From Phycisphaeraceae bacterium (GTDB lineage: Bacteria; Planctomycetota; Phycisphaerae; Phycisphaerales; UBA1924), in the NCBI GenBank assembly GCA_019636615.1, contig JAHBXF010000001.1:1116001-1180000 (forward strand): 64,000 bases of DNA. Direction: 5' to 3'. Below are positions 8,699-18,431 of the stretch, piece by piece; the stretch's first letter is position 1, and every line of letters begins with the position of its first letter. The translations under genes and the position numbers were made by a program. The notes beneath the pieces are model-generated. The model did no database searches, was not told the DNA's origin, and worked only from the letters and a program-made list of their open reading frames with translations.

Positions 8699-10438
8699 AT
8701 GCCCCGGCGCGCCCCCGCCATTCCCCTCCTCGCGGCCTGCGCGGCCTGCGCGTGCGCCCCCTCACCCGCCGCACCCAGCGCCATGACACAGCCGCACGAC
8801 CCAGACCAACTCATCCCGCTGCGCCCGCCCTCGCGCCCCGTCGCCTCCGACATCAGCGACGAGGTCTTTTACCACATCATGCCCATCGCGTGGCGCTACG
8901 GCCGCCCCGCCGAAGGCTTCGACCCCGGCGCGCCGCAGCACGCGAACCGCTTCGGCAACTTCCAGGGCCTGCGCGACGGCCTGCCATACCTGGCCGACAC
9001 GGGCTTCACCGCCGTCTGGCTCAACCCCATCTTCCCAAGCCCCGCCTATCACGGCTATCAGCACGGGCGAGCCGACGAGGTCAACGAGTGGTTCGGCACC
9101 GAGGCCGAGTTCCTCGCTTTCGTGAGCGAAGCCCGCGCCCTGGGCATCCGTGTCTATCTTGATCTCGTCGCCTACGGCATCAGCCAGCAGAGCGAGTTCT
9201 TCACCGACTCGTTCCGCAACCGCGCCAGCCTCTTCTCGCCCATGCTCGCCTACACCAAGCCGGACAACTCCGCCTACGTGGGCTACTCCTTCCGCACGTG
9301 GAACGGCGACACCGTCGGGTTCACCAACTGGGATTTGCGCAACGCCGCCGCGCGGCAACTCGTCATCAACTGGTCGCTCAAGTGGCTCGATCCCAACGGC
9401 GACGGCGACCCATCCGACGGCATCGCCGGCTACCGCCTCGACCACGTCTGGGCCCGCTACAACAAGGGCGACGAGGGGCTGGGCTACCACATCGACACCT
9501 TCTGGCGCGAGTGGCGCGAAGCGCTCGAGCGCGTCAACCCCCTGGTCTTCACCTTCGCCGAACAGGCCGACTGGAACAGTTTCGGCGCCGAACTGCTTCG
9601 CGCGAGCGACGGCCGGCGCGTGCACGACGCGGCCCTCACCAAGCCGTTCCAGTCCGCCGCGCGCGAGGCGCTGCGCACCGAACGCGCCGACATGCTCTAC
9701 ACCAGCATGGCCGCCACGCTCACCGCCTGCCCGCCGGGCCACACCTTCATGGGCTCCATCGGCGACCACGACGTCGACCGCATCGCCTCCGCCATCGGCG
9801 CCGACACGCCCGCCACGCTCGGGCGCGCCCGCGCCGCCGCCGCCGTGCTCCTCCTCCAGCCCTTCCCGCCGATGGTCTATTACGGCGACGAAATCGCCAT
9901 GCTCGGCGTCGGCGGCAACTTCCGCTCAGACGCCAACGACATCCCGCGCCGCGAGCCCATGAAGTGGGCCGCGCGCGACGCCGACGCGCCCCACGCCACC
10001 AACTACTGGGCCCTGCACGCCCCCGTGCTCAAGGCCCGCGCTTCACGCGACAACGACGGCCGCAGCGTCGAAGAACAGCGCGCCGTCGCCGGCTCTGCCT
10101 ACGACACGCACCGCCAACTCATCGCGCTGCGCCGCGCCCACGCGCCGCTGCGGCGCGGCGGCTACACGCCCATCCCCTGCGATGCGCCCGCCGTCTGGGC
10201 CTTCACGCGCACGTACGAAGGCCGCGCGCTCCTCGTGCTCATCAACCTCTCGGGCAAAGATGTCGCCGTGCTGCCCGCCGCCAAGGGGCGCGGCTCCTGG
10301 CGCGAGGCCCTCGCGGCCTCGTCGCTCACGCACCTGGCGGCCTTCCCCGAAGCGCCCGCGCCGCCCGCCCAGGGGCCCATCACCGTCGGCGCCCACGGCT
10401 GGCGCGTGATCGAGGTCGGCGCACGCGACAGCCGCTGA
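8699..10438 (+). CDS. Secreted GH13 alpha-amylase-family glycosidase
   Basis: This 579-residue protein has an N-terminal export signal rich in Ala and Cys (LLAACAACACAP), probably a lipoprotein signal. The TIM-barrel signatures of GH13 are present: AVWLNPIFPSPAYHGY, region II GYRLDHVW (nucleophile Asp248), region III FAEQAD (acid/base Glu288) and region IV GSIGDHDVDR (Asp358). VYYGDEIAMLG is also typical of the family. Asp in place of the usual Asn in the region IV NHD motif is a minor deviation. A small C-terminal beta domain ends the protein. It should cleave or transfer alpha-glucosidic bonds of an oligo- or polysaccharide outside the cytoplasm. The stop is two bases from the 3' end of an oppositely oriented tRNA gene. 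Confidence 0.9.
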   Translation: MPRRAPAIPLLAACAACACAPSPAAPSAMTQPHDPDQLIPLRPPSRPVASDISDEVFYHIMPIAWRYGRPAEGFDPGAPQHANRFGNFQGLRDGLPYLADTGFTAVWLNPIFPSPAYHGYQHGRADEVNEWFGTEAEFLAFVSEARALGIRVYLDLVAYGISQQSEFFTDSFRNRASLFSPMLAYTKPDNSAYVGYSFRTWNGDTVGFTNWDLRNAAARQLVINWSLKWLDPNGDGDPSDGIAGYRLDHVWARYNKGDEGLGYHIDTFWREWREALERVNPLVFTFAEQADWNSFGAELLRASDGRRVHDAALTKPFQSAAREALRTERADMLYTSMAATLTACPPGHTFMGSIGDHDVDRIASAIGADTPATLGRARAAAAVLLLQPFPPMVYYGDEIAMLGVGGNFRSDANDIPRREPMKWAARDADAPHATNYWALHAPVLKARASRDNDGRSVEEQRAVAGSAYDTHRQLIALRRAHAPLRRGGYTPIPCDAPAVWAFTRTYEGRALLVLINLSGKDVAVLPAAKGRGSWREALAASSLTHLAAFPEAPAPPAQGPITVGAHGWRVIEVGARDSR

Positions 10439-10440
10439 AA

Positions 10441-10524
10441 TGCGGGCGACAGGAATCGAACCTGCAAAGCCTTGCGGCCACGGGAACCTAAATCCCGCGC
10501 GTCTGCCAGTTCCGCCACGCCCGC
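10441..10524 (-). tRNA. tRNA-Leu (anticodon UAG)
   Basis: On the minus strand the acceptor 5' strand GCGGGCG pairs perfectly with CGCCCGC, followed by discriminator A at 10441. The anticodon arm reads CGGGA-TTTAGGT-TCCCG, which gives anticodon UAG. A long variable arm (TGGCCGCAAGGCTTT) marks a class II tRNA, and the T arm GCAGG-TTCGATT-CCTGT is canonical. CCA is not encoded. The gene sits between the amylase stop and the membrane-protein stop. Confidence 0.95.
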
Positions 10525-10533
10525 GATGCGTCA

Positions 10534-11247
10534 TCATATGGAACGAGCCGCGCACCTTCGCGCGGCGGCCGCCACGGCCACGATCCCGCCCGCGAGAATG
10601 GCCCCGGCCAGCACCCAGTGCGCCCGCTCCACCCGCGCATAAAAGCCGCTCCACGCCCGGTCGCGCACGGCCTCAAAGGGCGCGGTGATCGGCGAGGCCA
10701 GCAGGCCCAGGTCGGCGTACGCGCTGGGCACCACCGGCCACGCCCACGCCGCGCCCCACGCAAACGCCGGCCCCGCCCCGGCCAGCGCCACCACCAGCAG
10801 CATGCACGCCCAGCGCGGCGTGCGCCTCTCGGGCCGCGAGAAATACGCCAGCAGCAGCGCGCCGACGATCAGTGTCCACCCCACAAACACCATGCTCAGC
10901 ACCACGCTCACCTGCGGCGGCCACGCCCCCATCCACGGCAGGCTCTGCGCCATCGCCACCACCATAACCGGCATCGCCACCACCGTCATGTCTACCGCGA
11001 AGGCCTCGACGGGCCTCTGCGGCGCGGCCTGGCACAGCCGCACCATCGGCCACAGCACCGCCACGCCCAGGCCGGCCAGGCCCAGCATGATGCGCGCGGC
11101 GGGCCGGTAGACATCCGTCGCGACCATGCCCACCCACACCGTGCCGCCAAGGCTGGTGATGCTCGCGGCCAGCAGATACACCGCCCAGCAGACGATGAAC
11201 AGGCGGGGCTCGCCGCGCCGGTGCGCCCAGGGGTCGTGCCGGTTCAC
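10534..11247 (-). CDS. Multi-pass membrane protein, unknown function
   Basis: The product is about 237 residues with five to six hydrophobic segments (for example FIVCWAVYLLAASITSLGG, VVLSMVFVGWTLIVGALLL and WVLAGAILAGGIVAVAA), so an integral inner-membrane protein is clear. The proposed start is GTG at 11247, overlapping the stop of the upstream amidohydrolase as GTGA. Such a four-base overlap indicates translational coupling and one operon. No family is recognised. Position suggests an accessory role with the amidohydrolases, but that is only inference. Confidence 0.65.
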   Translation of the reverse strand: MNRHDPWAHRRGEPRLFIVCWAVYLLAASITSLGGTVWVGMVATDVYRPAARIMLGLAGLGVAVLWPMVRLCQAAPQRPVEAFAVDMTVVAMPVMVVAMAQSLPWMGAWPPQVSVVLSMVFVGWTLIVGALLLAYFSRPERRTPRWACMLLVVALAGAGPAFAWGAAWAWPVVPSAYADLGLLASPITAPFEAVRDRAWSGFYARVERAHWVLAGAILAGGIVAVAAAARRCAARSI

Positions 11248-12584
11248 GGTGCCTCGGTGTCCTGCTGGCGGTACCGCTCGCGGTATTTCTCGGCCAGGTG
11301 CGTGTGCTTGTTGGTGAGGTCGATGCGGCGACCGTCGATATAGGCCGCGCTGATGCGCGTGGTGATCTCCAGCGGGCTGCCGTTGGTGATGATCAGCGTG
11401 GCGTGCTTGCCCACGTCGAGCGTGCCCAGGCGGTCGCCGACACCGGCGATCTCGGCGCTCCACTGGGTGATGCTGCGCAGCGCGGTGTCGTGGTCGAGGC
11501 CGTAGGCCACGGCGGTCGCGGCGTTGTAGGGCAGGTTGCGCTCGTGCGCCGTGTCGTCGGTGTGCGCGATCGAGAAACGCAGGCCCGCCGCGTGCAGGCG
11601 CGCGGGCAGCGTGAAGGGCTCGTCATACGCCGAGTCGTCGCGCTTGGGAAGCACGTGCGTGCCCATCACGATGACGGGGATGTCGCGCTCTTTGAGAATG
11701 GCGCGGCACTGGTCGGCGTCACGCCCGCCGACGATCACCAGCCGCAGCGCGTGTTTCTCGCCGAAGGCCACGGCGGCCGTGATCTGCTCGGTGTCGTTGG
11801 CACGCACATACACCGGCCGCGACGGCGGCGATGTTTCACCCGTGACGGTGCGCGTGCCGAAGACGGGACGCATCGCCTCCCAGCGCAGGTCTGTGGGGGT
11901 GGCGGGCTCGGCCTCTTTCGCCAGGGCGTACGCGCGCGCGGTCTCAAAGACCTGGTCGAGCAGGTCGATGTCGCGCCGGATGGTGCGCTGCTGGTCTTCG
12001 TCGCTCTGGTCCATCCACCACGCGCGCACGGTGCGCATGTTGGGCCACGAAACCACCACGCCCGCGCTGGGCTCCACCGTCATCTCGGTGTTGGTCCACC
12101 CTTCGAGGCGGATCACCGAGGCCTGCCCGCTCACCAGCCCGCCGGAAGGAAAGATCAGCGCGCTGAGCACGCCGTTGGAGCGTGTGACGGGGATGAGCGT
12201 TGAATCAGGGTTCACGGCGGTCACGGCGCGCGCCTCGGGCGTGACGCGCCCGTTCTCGGAAAGATCGGTGCTGGGCAGCACAGACTGGATCTCGGTCAGG
12301 CCCAGTTGTGTCCACGGGCTGAAAAGCCCGGGATAGACGCGCAGGCCCTGCGCGTCGATGACCTCGGTGCCGTCGGGTAGCGAGGGGGCCTCGCCCTGGC
12401 CGATGTCGGTGATCACGCCCTTGTCAAAGACGATGTACCCGTGGCCGATCTCGTCGCGCCCCACGGGGTGGATCGCGGCGTTGATGATGGCGATGGGGGC
12501 GCGCTGGGGCGGGGCCTTGATGGTGAGGTCTTGCCCGTGCGAGGCGGAGATGAGAAGGCTGGCGGCCGCGGCGATGATGCTCAT
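11244..12584 (-). CDS. Exported amidohydrolase-family protein lacking the N-terminal HxH metal motif
   Basis: This 446-residue protein has a signal peptide (MSIIAAAASLLISASHG) and the overall pattern of imidazolonepropionase-like amidohydrolases. An N-terminal beta-sandwich (AIINAAIHPVGRDEIGHGY) is followed by a TIM-barrel and a C-terminal return (GKHATLIITNGSPLEI). The position where active enzymes have PGLIDxHxH reads VYPGLFSPWTQLG, so the first two metal-binding histidines are missing. It lies 52 bp downstream of a larger amidohydrolase and is coupled to the membrane protein at 11247. It may be a non-catalytic partner of the larger protein. Loss of HxH is seen directly; the pairing is inference. 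Confidence 0.78.
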   Translation of the reverse strand: MSIIAAAASLLISASHGQDLTIKAPPQRAPIAIINAAIHPVGRDEIGHGYIVFDKGVITDIGQGEAPSLPDGTEVIDAQGLRVYPGLFSPWTQLGLTEIQSVLPSTDLSENGRVTPEARAVTAVNPDSTLIPVTRSNGVLSALIFPSGGLVSGQASVIRLEGWTNTEMTVEPSAGVVVSWPNMRTVRAWWMDQSDEDQQRTIRRDIDLLDQVFETARAYALAKEAEPATPTDLRWEAMRPVFGTRTVTGETSPPSRPVYVRANDTEQITAAVAFGEKHALRLVIVGGRDADQCRAILKERDIPVIVMGTHVLPKRDDSAYDEPFTLPARLHAAGLRFSIAHTDDTAHERNLPYNAATAVAYGLDHDTALRSITQWSAEIAGVGDRLGTLDVGKHATLIITNGSPLEITTRISAAYIDGRRIDLTNKHTHLAEKYRERYRQQDTEAP

Positions 12585-12636
12585 GGGTGTGTGCTCGTGT
12601 GTGGTGTGTTGGGTGGGTGTGCCGTGGTGTGATGGA

Positions 12637-15600
12637 TCAGTTCTCGTCGCCCAGGCCGCGCCCCATGGTGAAGTCGCAGCCGCAGACGCCCTGCTCGTGC
12701 CACATGCCGCGCGCGTGCTGCTGCATGAACCACTCGCGGATCTGCGCGCCCGTCTGCTCGTCGGCCCAGGTGGGCGTGGGGGGCGGTGGGGGCGTGTCGT
12801 CGGCGGGCGAGCCGCCGCCGCGCCGGCGCGAGCGGTCGGCGTCGGCGAGGATTTTCTGAATCAGCCGCCGCCGCTCGGTGTCGATGCGCTGGCGGTGCTC
12901 GCCGTCGGCCTCGATGGAGAAGAGGGGGCGGCCGTCAACAAAGGTTGCCTCGCAGCGTGCGAACGCCGAGAGGGGGTTGGCCGACCAGAGAACCAGGTCG
13001 GCGTCTTTGCCCTCTTCGACCGAGCCCACGCGGGAATCGATCTGCAACTGGCGGGCGGGGTTGAGCGTGACGAACTTGAGCGCCTCGTGGGGCTCAACGC
13101 CGCCGTACTTCACGGCCTTGGCGGCCTCGGTGTTGAGGCGGCGGGCCAGTTCGTTGCTGTCCGAGTTGTAACTCACCACGGCCCCCTGCTCGTGCATGAT
13201 GACGAAGGCATCGGGGATGGCGTCCTGCACTTCGACCTTGTAGTTCCACCAATCCGAGAAGCCCGAGGCCCCGCCCGACCAGTCGCGCACATAGTCGGCC
13301 ACCTTGTAGCCTTCGAGGGCGTGCTGATAGGTGCCGATGCGGAAGCCAAAGTCGCGCGCGACGACGGCGAGCATCAGCATCTCGTCTTGCCGGTAACTGT
13401 GGCAGTGCACCAGGCGCGTGCCCTCAAGAATCTCGGCCATCGCCTCGAGTTCAAGGTCGCGGCGCAGCGCCGGCCCCAGCGCCTTGGCCTGCGCCGCGTA
13501 CTCGCGCCCAGCCGTGAAGCGGTCGCGGATGAGCATCTCAACACCCATGCGGCTGCCGGGGTAGCGGCCGACATCGCCGCCCCCGCCCCCGCCGCGGTTG
13601 GCACGGCGGGGGTTTTCGCCCAGCGCGAACTTGATGCCCGCGGGCGCGCCCTCGAAGTGCATCTGCGAGGGGTGGGCCGCGCCCCAGCGGATCTTGATCG
13701 TCTGCGACTGGCCCCCGATCGCGTTGGCCGATCCGTGCAGCGAGAGCACGGTGGTGACACCGCCCGCGAGTTGCTGGTACCAGTTCACGGCGTCCGGGTT
13801 GGTCACGTCCTGGATGCGCACCTCGGCGGTCACGGCCTGGCCCCCTTCGTTCACGCCCCCGCTGATGCCCGTGTGCGAGTGGGCGTCGATGATGCCCGCC
13901 GTCACGTGCTTGCCCTGGGCGTTGATGATCTGGGTGCGCTCGCCGCGCGGCACAGCGATGGAGGGATCTCCCTCGCCCACGAGTTCGATGCGCCCCGCGC
14001 GGGCGTAGACATACCCGCGCTCGATGATGCCCCTCTCCGAGCCTGTCCAGATGGTGGCGTTCGAGATGATGAGGTGCTCGACGGGTTCGATGGGCTCGAA
14101 GAGGCCGTACGGGCCGAAGGGAACGGGGAGTTGCTCGGGGATGTCGGCGGTGGCGCGGTCTTCCTCGGGCTCGCCCTCGCGAACAACCCGGCGCGCGACA
14201 TACGCCCGCGTGGTGCCGTCGGGCAGGGTGCTCAGCCCCTCGATGATGTCTTCATCGGGGCCCTGGGCGCTCAGGACCAGTTCGGCCGTTTCGCTGCTCT
14301 TGCCCTCGCCGCCGACTTTGGTCAGTTCATACGAGAGGGTGGCGACGCCCGCGGCGTATTTCACGTCGCGCGTGGTGATCACCACCGCGTCGGCATCGAT
14401 GACCTTGAAGGTGAGCGTGGCCTGAGATTCGGCCAGGCGGATGGTGGTCTGCTGATCGTCCTGCGGCGCTTTGGCGACGCCGTCTACCTCGGTGATGCGC
14501 CACGAACCAAGCCAGGGGTTGGCGCCGCGCCGCAGCGAGCGGAACTCCTGCGGGCCGGAGGGGAAGGCGATCTCGCCGCGCATCGCGGGGGGCGTGCCGC
14601 CGTGGTCGATGGTGGCGCGCAGGGTGGCGACGCCCCGTTCGCCGCCGTCGATATCAAACGAGATGGTGGCGCCGTCATAGGCGAAGTTGGCGGCCTCGAT
14701 CGGGGTGTCGTTCTCGCGGCCAGGCCATGGGCGCACGGTGGCTTTGCCGTCGCCATCAACCACCAGCGCACTGGTCACGGCGCCGGCGATGGGCAGGGGC
14801 CAGACGCCGGCGAGCGAGGGCGGGCGGCGCGTGGCCACCCACTCATACCGCACCCCGCTGCCGCTCACGCCAAAGCCGGTCATGGTGCCGCCCTTGCCGT
14901 GTTCGCTCACCAGCGCGGCCATGGTGCACAGGCCGTGTTCGCCGTCCAGGGCGTCGTGATCAAAGACAAACGAGAGGCGCCCCGCCGCGACCTCCACGCG
15001 CGTGCACTTCACGCTCTTGCCGTCGCGGTGCAGGGTGATGGCGTTGTCGGCGCCGATCTCGAGCCGGCGCAGAATGGGGCGCGGGTCGGCGGGGATCGAT
15101 ACGTCCCACGTGCCTTCGAGCGAGACGGGGGCGGGTGTGATCTCGTGCCACTGGCCGTCGATCCACACGCCGCGCACGCGGGAATCTTTGCCCGCGGCGG
15201 TCTTGCCGAAGATGGGCCCGTCGGCGACGAGCAGGTTGGCGCGCGTGCCGACCGCGACCTGGCCGAGTTGATCAGAGACGCCCAGGAGTTGGGCGGGCGT
15301 GGTGGTGAGCGCGGCGAGGGCCTGGTCTTCGGTGAGGCCGTGGCGGATGGCGGCGCGAACATTGCGCAGGAACTCGGCGCGGTCGCGCAGGCGCGCGGTC
15401 GAGAGGGCGAAGGTGATGCCCGCCTGCGACATGCGGCGGGCGTTGGTGGGGGCCTGCTCCCACGTCATCATGGTGCGCAGGTCGGTGGCCTCCTGCTTGG
15501 CCAGGGTCGAAACATCGGGCGTGCGGGGGAAGTTGAGGGGCAGGATGAAGGCGTGGCCGTCGGCGGCGAGGGCCTGCATGCGCCGGAACTCGGTGCCCCC

Positions 15601-16494
15601 GCCGAGGATGATCATGGGGATCGAAAACTCGGCGGCGATGCGGCCGGCGCGCAGGGCGACGAGTTCATCGGGCGCGTCAAAGAGAAAGGCGTGCGGGGGC
15701 CGCCTGAGCCACTCGGCCTCGGGGGGCACAAGGTGGTCGAGAACATTGGTGGGCTCGGTGAAGCGCCCCGCGGCGCGCTCGCGCTGCTGCCACTGGGCAT
15801 CGCTGAAGGTCTGACGCATGAGGGCGATGGCGCCCATCTGCGAGCCGGGGTATTCGCGGCCCGATTCGGCGGCGATGGCCTGGTAGACGTTGTCGCGGTA
15901 GACCGGGGGGCGTGCCGCGCTGGTGTCTTCGGCCGGTCTGGCGAGCGAGACGAGCGAGGCCTTGCCGCGGAAGATGCCGCCTCGGGGCGAGAGGGCGGCG
16001 GCGGCGAAGCCCTGTCGGCGCAGGGCGTTGGCGGCGTTCTCGTCGAGGCCCGCGCCGTCGAGCGCGCTGCGCTGCGGGGTGACGGCGCGGTTCCAGTGAA
16101 GGCGCGAGGCGTCGTCGCGCGGGGCGGGGGCATCGACTTCAACACACGCGTCGATGAACGCGGCGTAGATGTGCAGGCCCGCCCCGTCGACAAGGCGTGG
16201 GCCCAGGGGCACCCGCGCGGGGCGGGCGGTGTCGCCCTCGCCCTCGCCGGGCAGGATGGCGGTGATCGCGCCGTCGCGGAAGACGACGGTGGCATGGTGC
16301 ATCACCTCGCCGGGGCGCGGGTAGAGGGTGCAGCCGGTGATGGCGAACCAGGTGGGGTCGGCGCGCCGGGGGCCGTTGGGGGGCGGGGCCAGCGGCGACG
16401 ACGAAGAAGGCTGGCCCATGGCCAGGCCCGTGAAGAGGAGGAGGGCCCCGCTGATGAAGCCGGCGGCGTGCTTGAAGCGCGATGTCTGGATCAT
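12637..16494 (-). CDS. Tandem amidohydrolase fusion, exported (1285 aa)
   Basis: One reading frame encodes two amidohydrolase-type modules separated by a beta-rich linker. A signal peptide or membrane anchor (AAGFISGALLLFTGLAMG) starts it. The first module (about residues 50-480) has the family fold pattern (WFAITGCTLYPRPGEV...) but lacks HxH: the equivalent site reads IYAAFIDACVEVD. A central region of about 300 residues contains repeated beta-sandwich-like segments. The second module, after HLIISNATIWTGSE, has the intact motif GIIDAHSHTG (His872 and His874) and a typical C-terminal AADxVLW-like end (GKDADLVLWSANP). The start at 16494 begins the signal peptide; an open frame continues upstream to 16740 but has composition unlike protein. 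It is probably a periplasmic or secreted metallo-hydrolase of unknown substrate. It heads the three-gene minus-strand operon. Confidence 0.82.
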   Translation of the reverse strand: MIQTSRFKHAAGFISGALLLFTGLAMGQPSSSSPLAPPPNGPRRADPTWFAITGCTLYPRPGEVMHHATVVFRDGAITAILPGEGEGDTARPARVPLGPRLVDGAGLHIYAAFIDACVEVDAPAPRDDASRLHWNRAVTPQRSALDGAGLDENAANALRRQGFAAAALSPRGGIFRGKASLVSLARPAEDTSAARPPVYRDNVYQAIAAESGREYPGSQMGAIALMRQTFSDAQWQQRERAAGRFTEPTNVLDHLVPPEAEWLRRPPHAFLFDAPDELVALRAGRIAAEFSIPMIILGGGTEFRRMQALAADGHAFILPLNFPRTPDVSTLAKQEATDLRTMMTWEQAPTNARRMSQAGITFALSTARLRDRAEFLRNVRAAIRHGLTEDQALAALTTTPAQLLGVSDQLGQVAVGTRANLLVADGPIFGKTAAGKDSRVRGVWIDGQWHEITPAPVSLEGTWDVSIPADPRPILRRLEIGADNAITLHRDGKSVKCTRVEVAAGRLSFVFDHDALDGEHGLCTMAALVSEHGKGGTMTGFGVSGSGVRYEWVATRRPPSLAGVWPLPIAGAVTSALVVDGDGKATVRPWPGRENDTPIEAANFAYDGATISFDIDGGERGVATLRATIDHGGTPPAMRGEIAFPSGPQEFRSLRRGANPWLGSWRITEVDGVAKAPQDDQQTTIRLAESQATLTFKVIDADAVVITTRDVKYAAGVATLSYELTKVGGEGKSSETAELVLSAQGPDEDIIEGLSTLPDGTTRAYVARRVVREGEPEEDRATADIPEQLPVPFGPYGLFEPIEPVEHLIISNATIWTGSERGIIERGYVYARAGRIELVGEGDPSIAVPRGERTQIINAQGKHVTAGIIDAHSHTGISGGVNEGGQAVTAEVRIQDVTNPDAVNWYQQLAGGVTTVLSLHGSANAIGGQSQTIKIRWGAAHPSQMHFEGAPAGIKFALGENPRRANRGGGGGGDVGRYPGSRMGVEMLIRDRFTAGREYAAQAKALGPALRRDLELEAMAEILEGTRLVHCHSYRQDEMLMLAVVARDFGFRIGTYQHALEGYKVADYVRDWSGGASGFSDWWNYKVEVQDAIPDAFVIMHEQGAVVSYNSDSNELARRLNTEAAKAVKYGGVEPHEALKFVTLNPARQLQIDSRVGSVEEGKDADLVLWSANPLSAFARCEATFVDGRPLFSIEADGEHRQRIDTERRRLIQKILADADRSRRRGGGSPADDTPPPPPTPTWADEQTGAQIREWFMQQHARGMWHEQGVCGCDFTMGRGLGDEN

Positions 16495-16741
16495 GGGCAG
16501 AGAATAGCGGACTTTGAGGCCTCGGATGAAAGGGCGACAGGGGCAGCGCGTAGGTTTGATTGCCCGGGGCGAGTTCTTCGGGGGCGGGGTTTTCGGGCGA
16601 GAAGGTGTGCGGATCGTGAGGCGCGTGGGGGATGGGCGGGGGGCGCGAGGGCGGGTGTAGGAACCGGGCGGATGGTGGGGGCGCGGGTGGTCGATCTTGA
16701 GTGAGCGCGGCGATTTTGCCGCGCCATTTGGAGGTTCCACG

Positions 16742-16993
16742 ATGCGTCGTACCAGCCGCTCACTCGTTTGTGCCGTTGTTGTTCTTGCGCCGTTGGCGCT
16801 GGTTGGGTGCTCGGGCGGGGGTCAGCCCCGCGCGTGGGGCCCGACGCGCGGCGAGAGCGGGTGGCACGCGGGGGCGTCCGACGGGGTGCTGGTAACCTCG
16901 AACGAGAGCCGGCCCAAGTTTGTGCGCGTGCGTCCGTCGATGCAGCAGCCCGTGATGGGCTCGCACGTGGCGACGGCCGGCGAAGCACAGTAA
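16742..16993 (+). CDS. Small lipoprotein
   Basis: This 83-residue protein has a textbook lipoprotein signal: MRRTSRSLVCAVVVLAPLA, then LVGC with acylation at the cysteine. GGAGG at 16730-16734 is a strong ribosome binding site. The mature peptide is about 60 residues, polar, with no recognisable domain. It is divergent from the tandem amidohydrolase (247 bp between starts). The function is unknown. Confidence 0.7.
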   Translation: MRRTSRSLVCAVVVLAPLALVGCSGGGQPRAWGPTRGESGWHAGASDGVLVTSNESRPKFVRVRPSMQQPVMGSHVATAGEAQ

Positions 16994-17016
16994 CGCGACC
17001 ACGTCGGCGGCCGGTC

Positions 17017-18291
17017 TCAGAGGCGTTCGAAGCCGGGCAGGTCGCCGACGAGCGGCAGGCAATACTCGATGAAGGCGCGGCTGACGTTGTTGTGACCGCT
17101 GAGGAACTCGGCGGGCATGTGGCGCGTTCTGGCCGCGATGGCCGAGAGGTCCACGCGCTTGTAATCGGAGGCGTAGGCCTCGCCCCGCGCCCCCAGGAAG
17201 GCGCGGCTGCCGCTGCCGGTGCGCACGATGGCGACGCTGCCGTCGCCGTGGCCCTGCATGGCGAGTTGCGCGGCGAAGCGGCCGCTGCGCCGCGCCTCGA
17301 TCTGGTCGATGATGCTCTGGTCGGGCCAGCAGCGCTGGATATAACCGAAGGTGTCGGCGCGCACGCGCGGGGGCTTGCCCCCCCTGGGCGTGAGTTTTTC
17401 CTTCAGCAGGTCGCCGAGCTGGTCGCCCAGCGCGCCGCTGCCCGAGAGTTGCACGTTGCCGTGCGCATCGACCTGGGCGTTCTTGATCAGGCGTGCGCCG
17501 ATGGGCGTGCCGGTGCTGTCCTGGATGCCTTCGCTGACGACGATGTGGCAGCGGCCTTTCTTTGAATAGATGGCTTCGACATCGGCGGCGAAGCGGTCGA
17601 GATCGAAGGGGACCTCGGGGCAGTAGATGAGTTGGGGGCCGTCGGTGGTGGCCTCGGGGGCCGCCTCGGTGTCGCGGTCGCGCCGGCGGGCGAGCACGCT
17701 GGCGGCGGTGAGGAAGCCCGCGTGCCGGCCCATGACGACGTTGATCTTGATGCCCGGCAGGCTGATGTTGTCCATGAAGTCGGCCATGCAGGCCATGGCG
17801 ACGAAGCGCGCAGCGGAGGGGAAGCCGGGCGTGTGGTCGTTCTCCATCAGGTCGTTGTCCACGGTCTTGGGAACGTGGAAGCAGCGAAGGTCGTAGTTGG
17901 CGCTCACGGCCATCTCGCGCACGATGCGGCAGGTGTCGCTGCTGTCGTTGCCGCCGATGTAAAAGAAGTAGCGGATGTCGTGGCGCTTGCAGGCGTCGAG
18001 GACGCGCGCGGCGTAGGCCTGGTCGGGCTTGTCGCGGGTGCTGCCCAGGCCCGCCGAGGGGGTGTTCGCGAGGCGGTCGAGGCGGTCCTGGTGGAGGGCC
18101 GTGAGGTCGAAGAGGTCGTCGGCGACGAGGCCGCGCACGCCGTGGCGCATGCCGTAGACGGTGGCGACATGGCCGGAGGCGACCAGGCCCATGCGCAGGC
18201 CCTCGACCACGCCGACAAGGGATTGATTGATGACGGCGGTGGGGCCGCCGGACTGGCCGATGATGGCGTTGCCGCGGATCAGATCTGACAT
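17017..18291 (-). CDS. pfp: Pyrophosphate-dependent 6-phosphofructokinase
   Basis: The 424-residue product belongs to the phosphofructokinase family, which phosphorylates fructose 6-phosphate in glycolysis. Two diagnostic positions point to PPi rather than ATP as donor. The glycine-rich loop is GGNDSSDT (residues 113-120), with Asp where ATP enzymes have Gly (GGDGS). The catalytic loop is PKTVDND (141-147), with Lys where ATP enzymes have Gly (PGTIDND). PPi-dependent enzymes work reversibly. The start at 18291 (MSDLIRGNAIIGQSGGPT) matches family N-termini; an upstream in-frame extension to 18585 is non-coding in character. The gene is convergent with the small lipoprotein gene and follows the phage-like cluster on the same strand. 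Confidence 0.93.
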   Translation of the reverse strand: MSDLIRGNAIIGQSGGPTAVINQSLVGVVEGLRMGLVASGHVATVYGMRHGVRGLVADDLFDLTALHQDRLDRLANTPSAGLGSTRDKPDQAYAARVLDACKRHDIRYFFYIGGNDSSDTCRIVREMAVSANYDLRCFHVPKTVDNDLMENDHTPGFPSAARFVAMACMADFMDNISLPGIKINVVMGRHAGFLTAASVLARRRDRDTEAAPEATTDGPQLIYCPEVPFDLDRFAADVEAIYSKKGRCHIVVSEGIQDSTGTPIGARLIKNAQVDAHGNVQLSGSGALGDQLGDLLKEKLTPRGGKPPRVRADTFGYIQRCWPDQSIIDQIEARRSGRFAAQLAMQGHGDGSVAIVRTGSGSRAFLGARGEAYASDYKRVDLSAIAARTRHMPAEFLSGHNNVSRAFIEYCLPLVGDLPGFERL

Positions 18292-18431
18292 GCCCAAGGT
18301 GCTCCATCGCCGCGTGGTGGGGTCAGGCGCGCGGTGTGGTGTGCTGGGCGCGGCCTGCGGGAGAGAGAGGTTAGGGGCGCGGGAAGAGGCGCGGCGCTGG
18401 GGGAGTGATGGGGATGGGTGGACGGGGGTGA

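Noticed and set aside
12358..16704. A 1448-codon open frame on the plus strand across the amidohydrolase block
   Set aside because: It is antisense to two well-supported amidohydrolases, is made of Gly/Ala/Arg/Val-rich sequence, and has no domain. High GC keeps antisense frames open.
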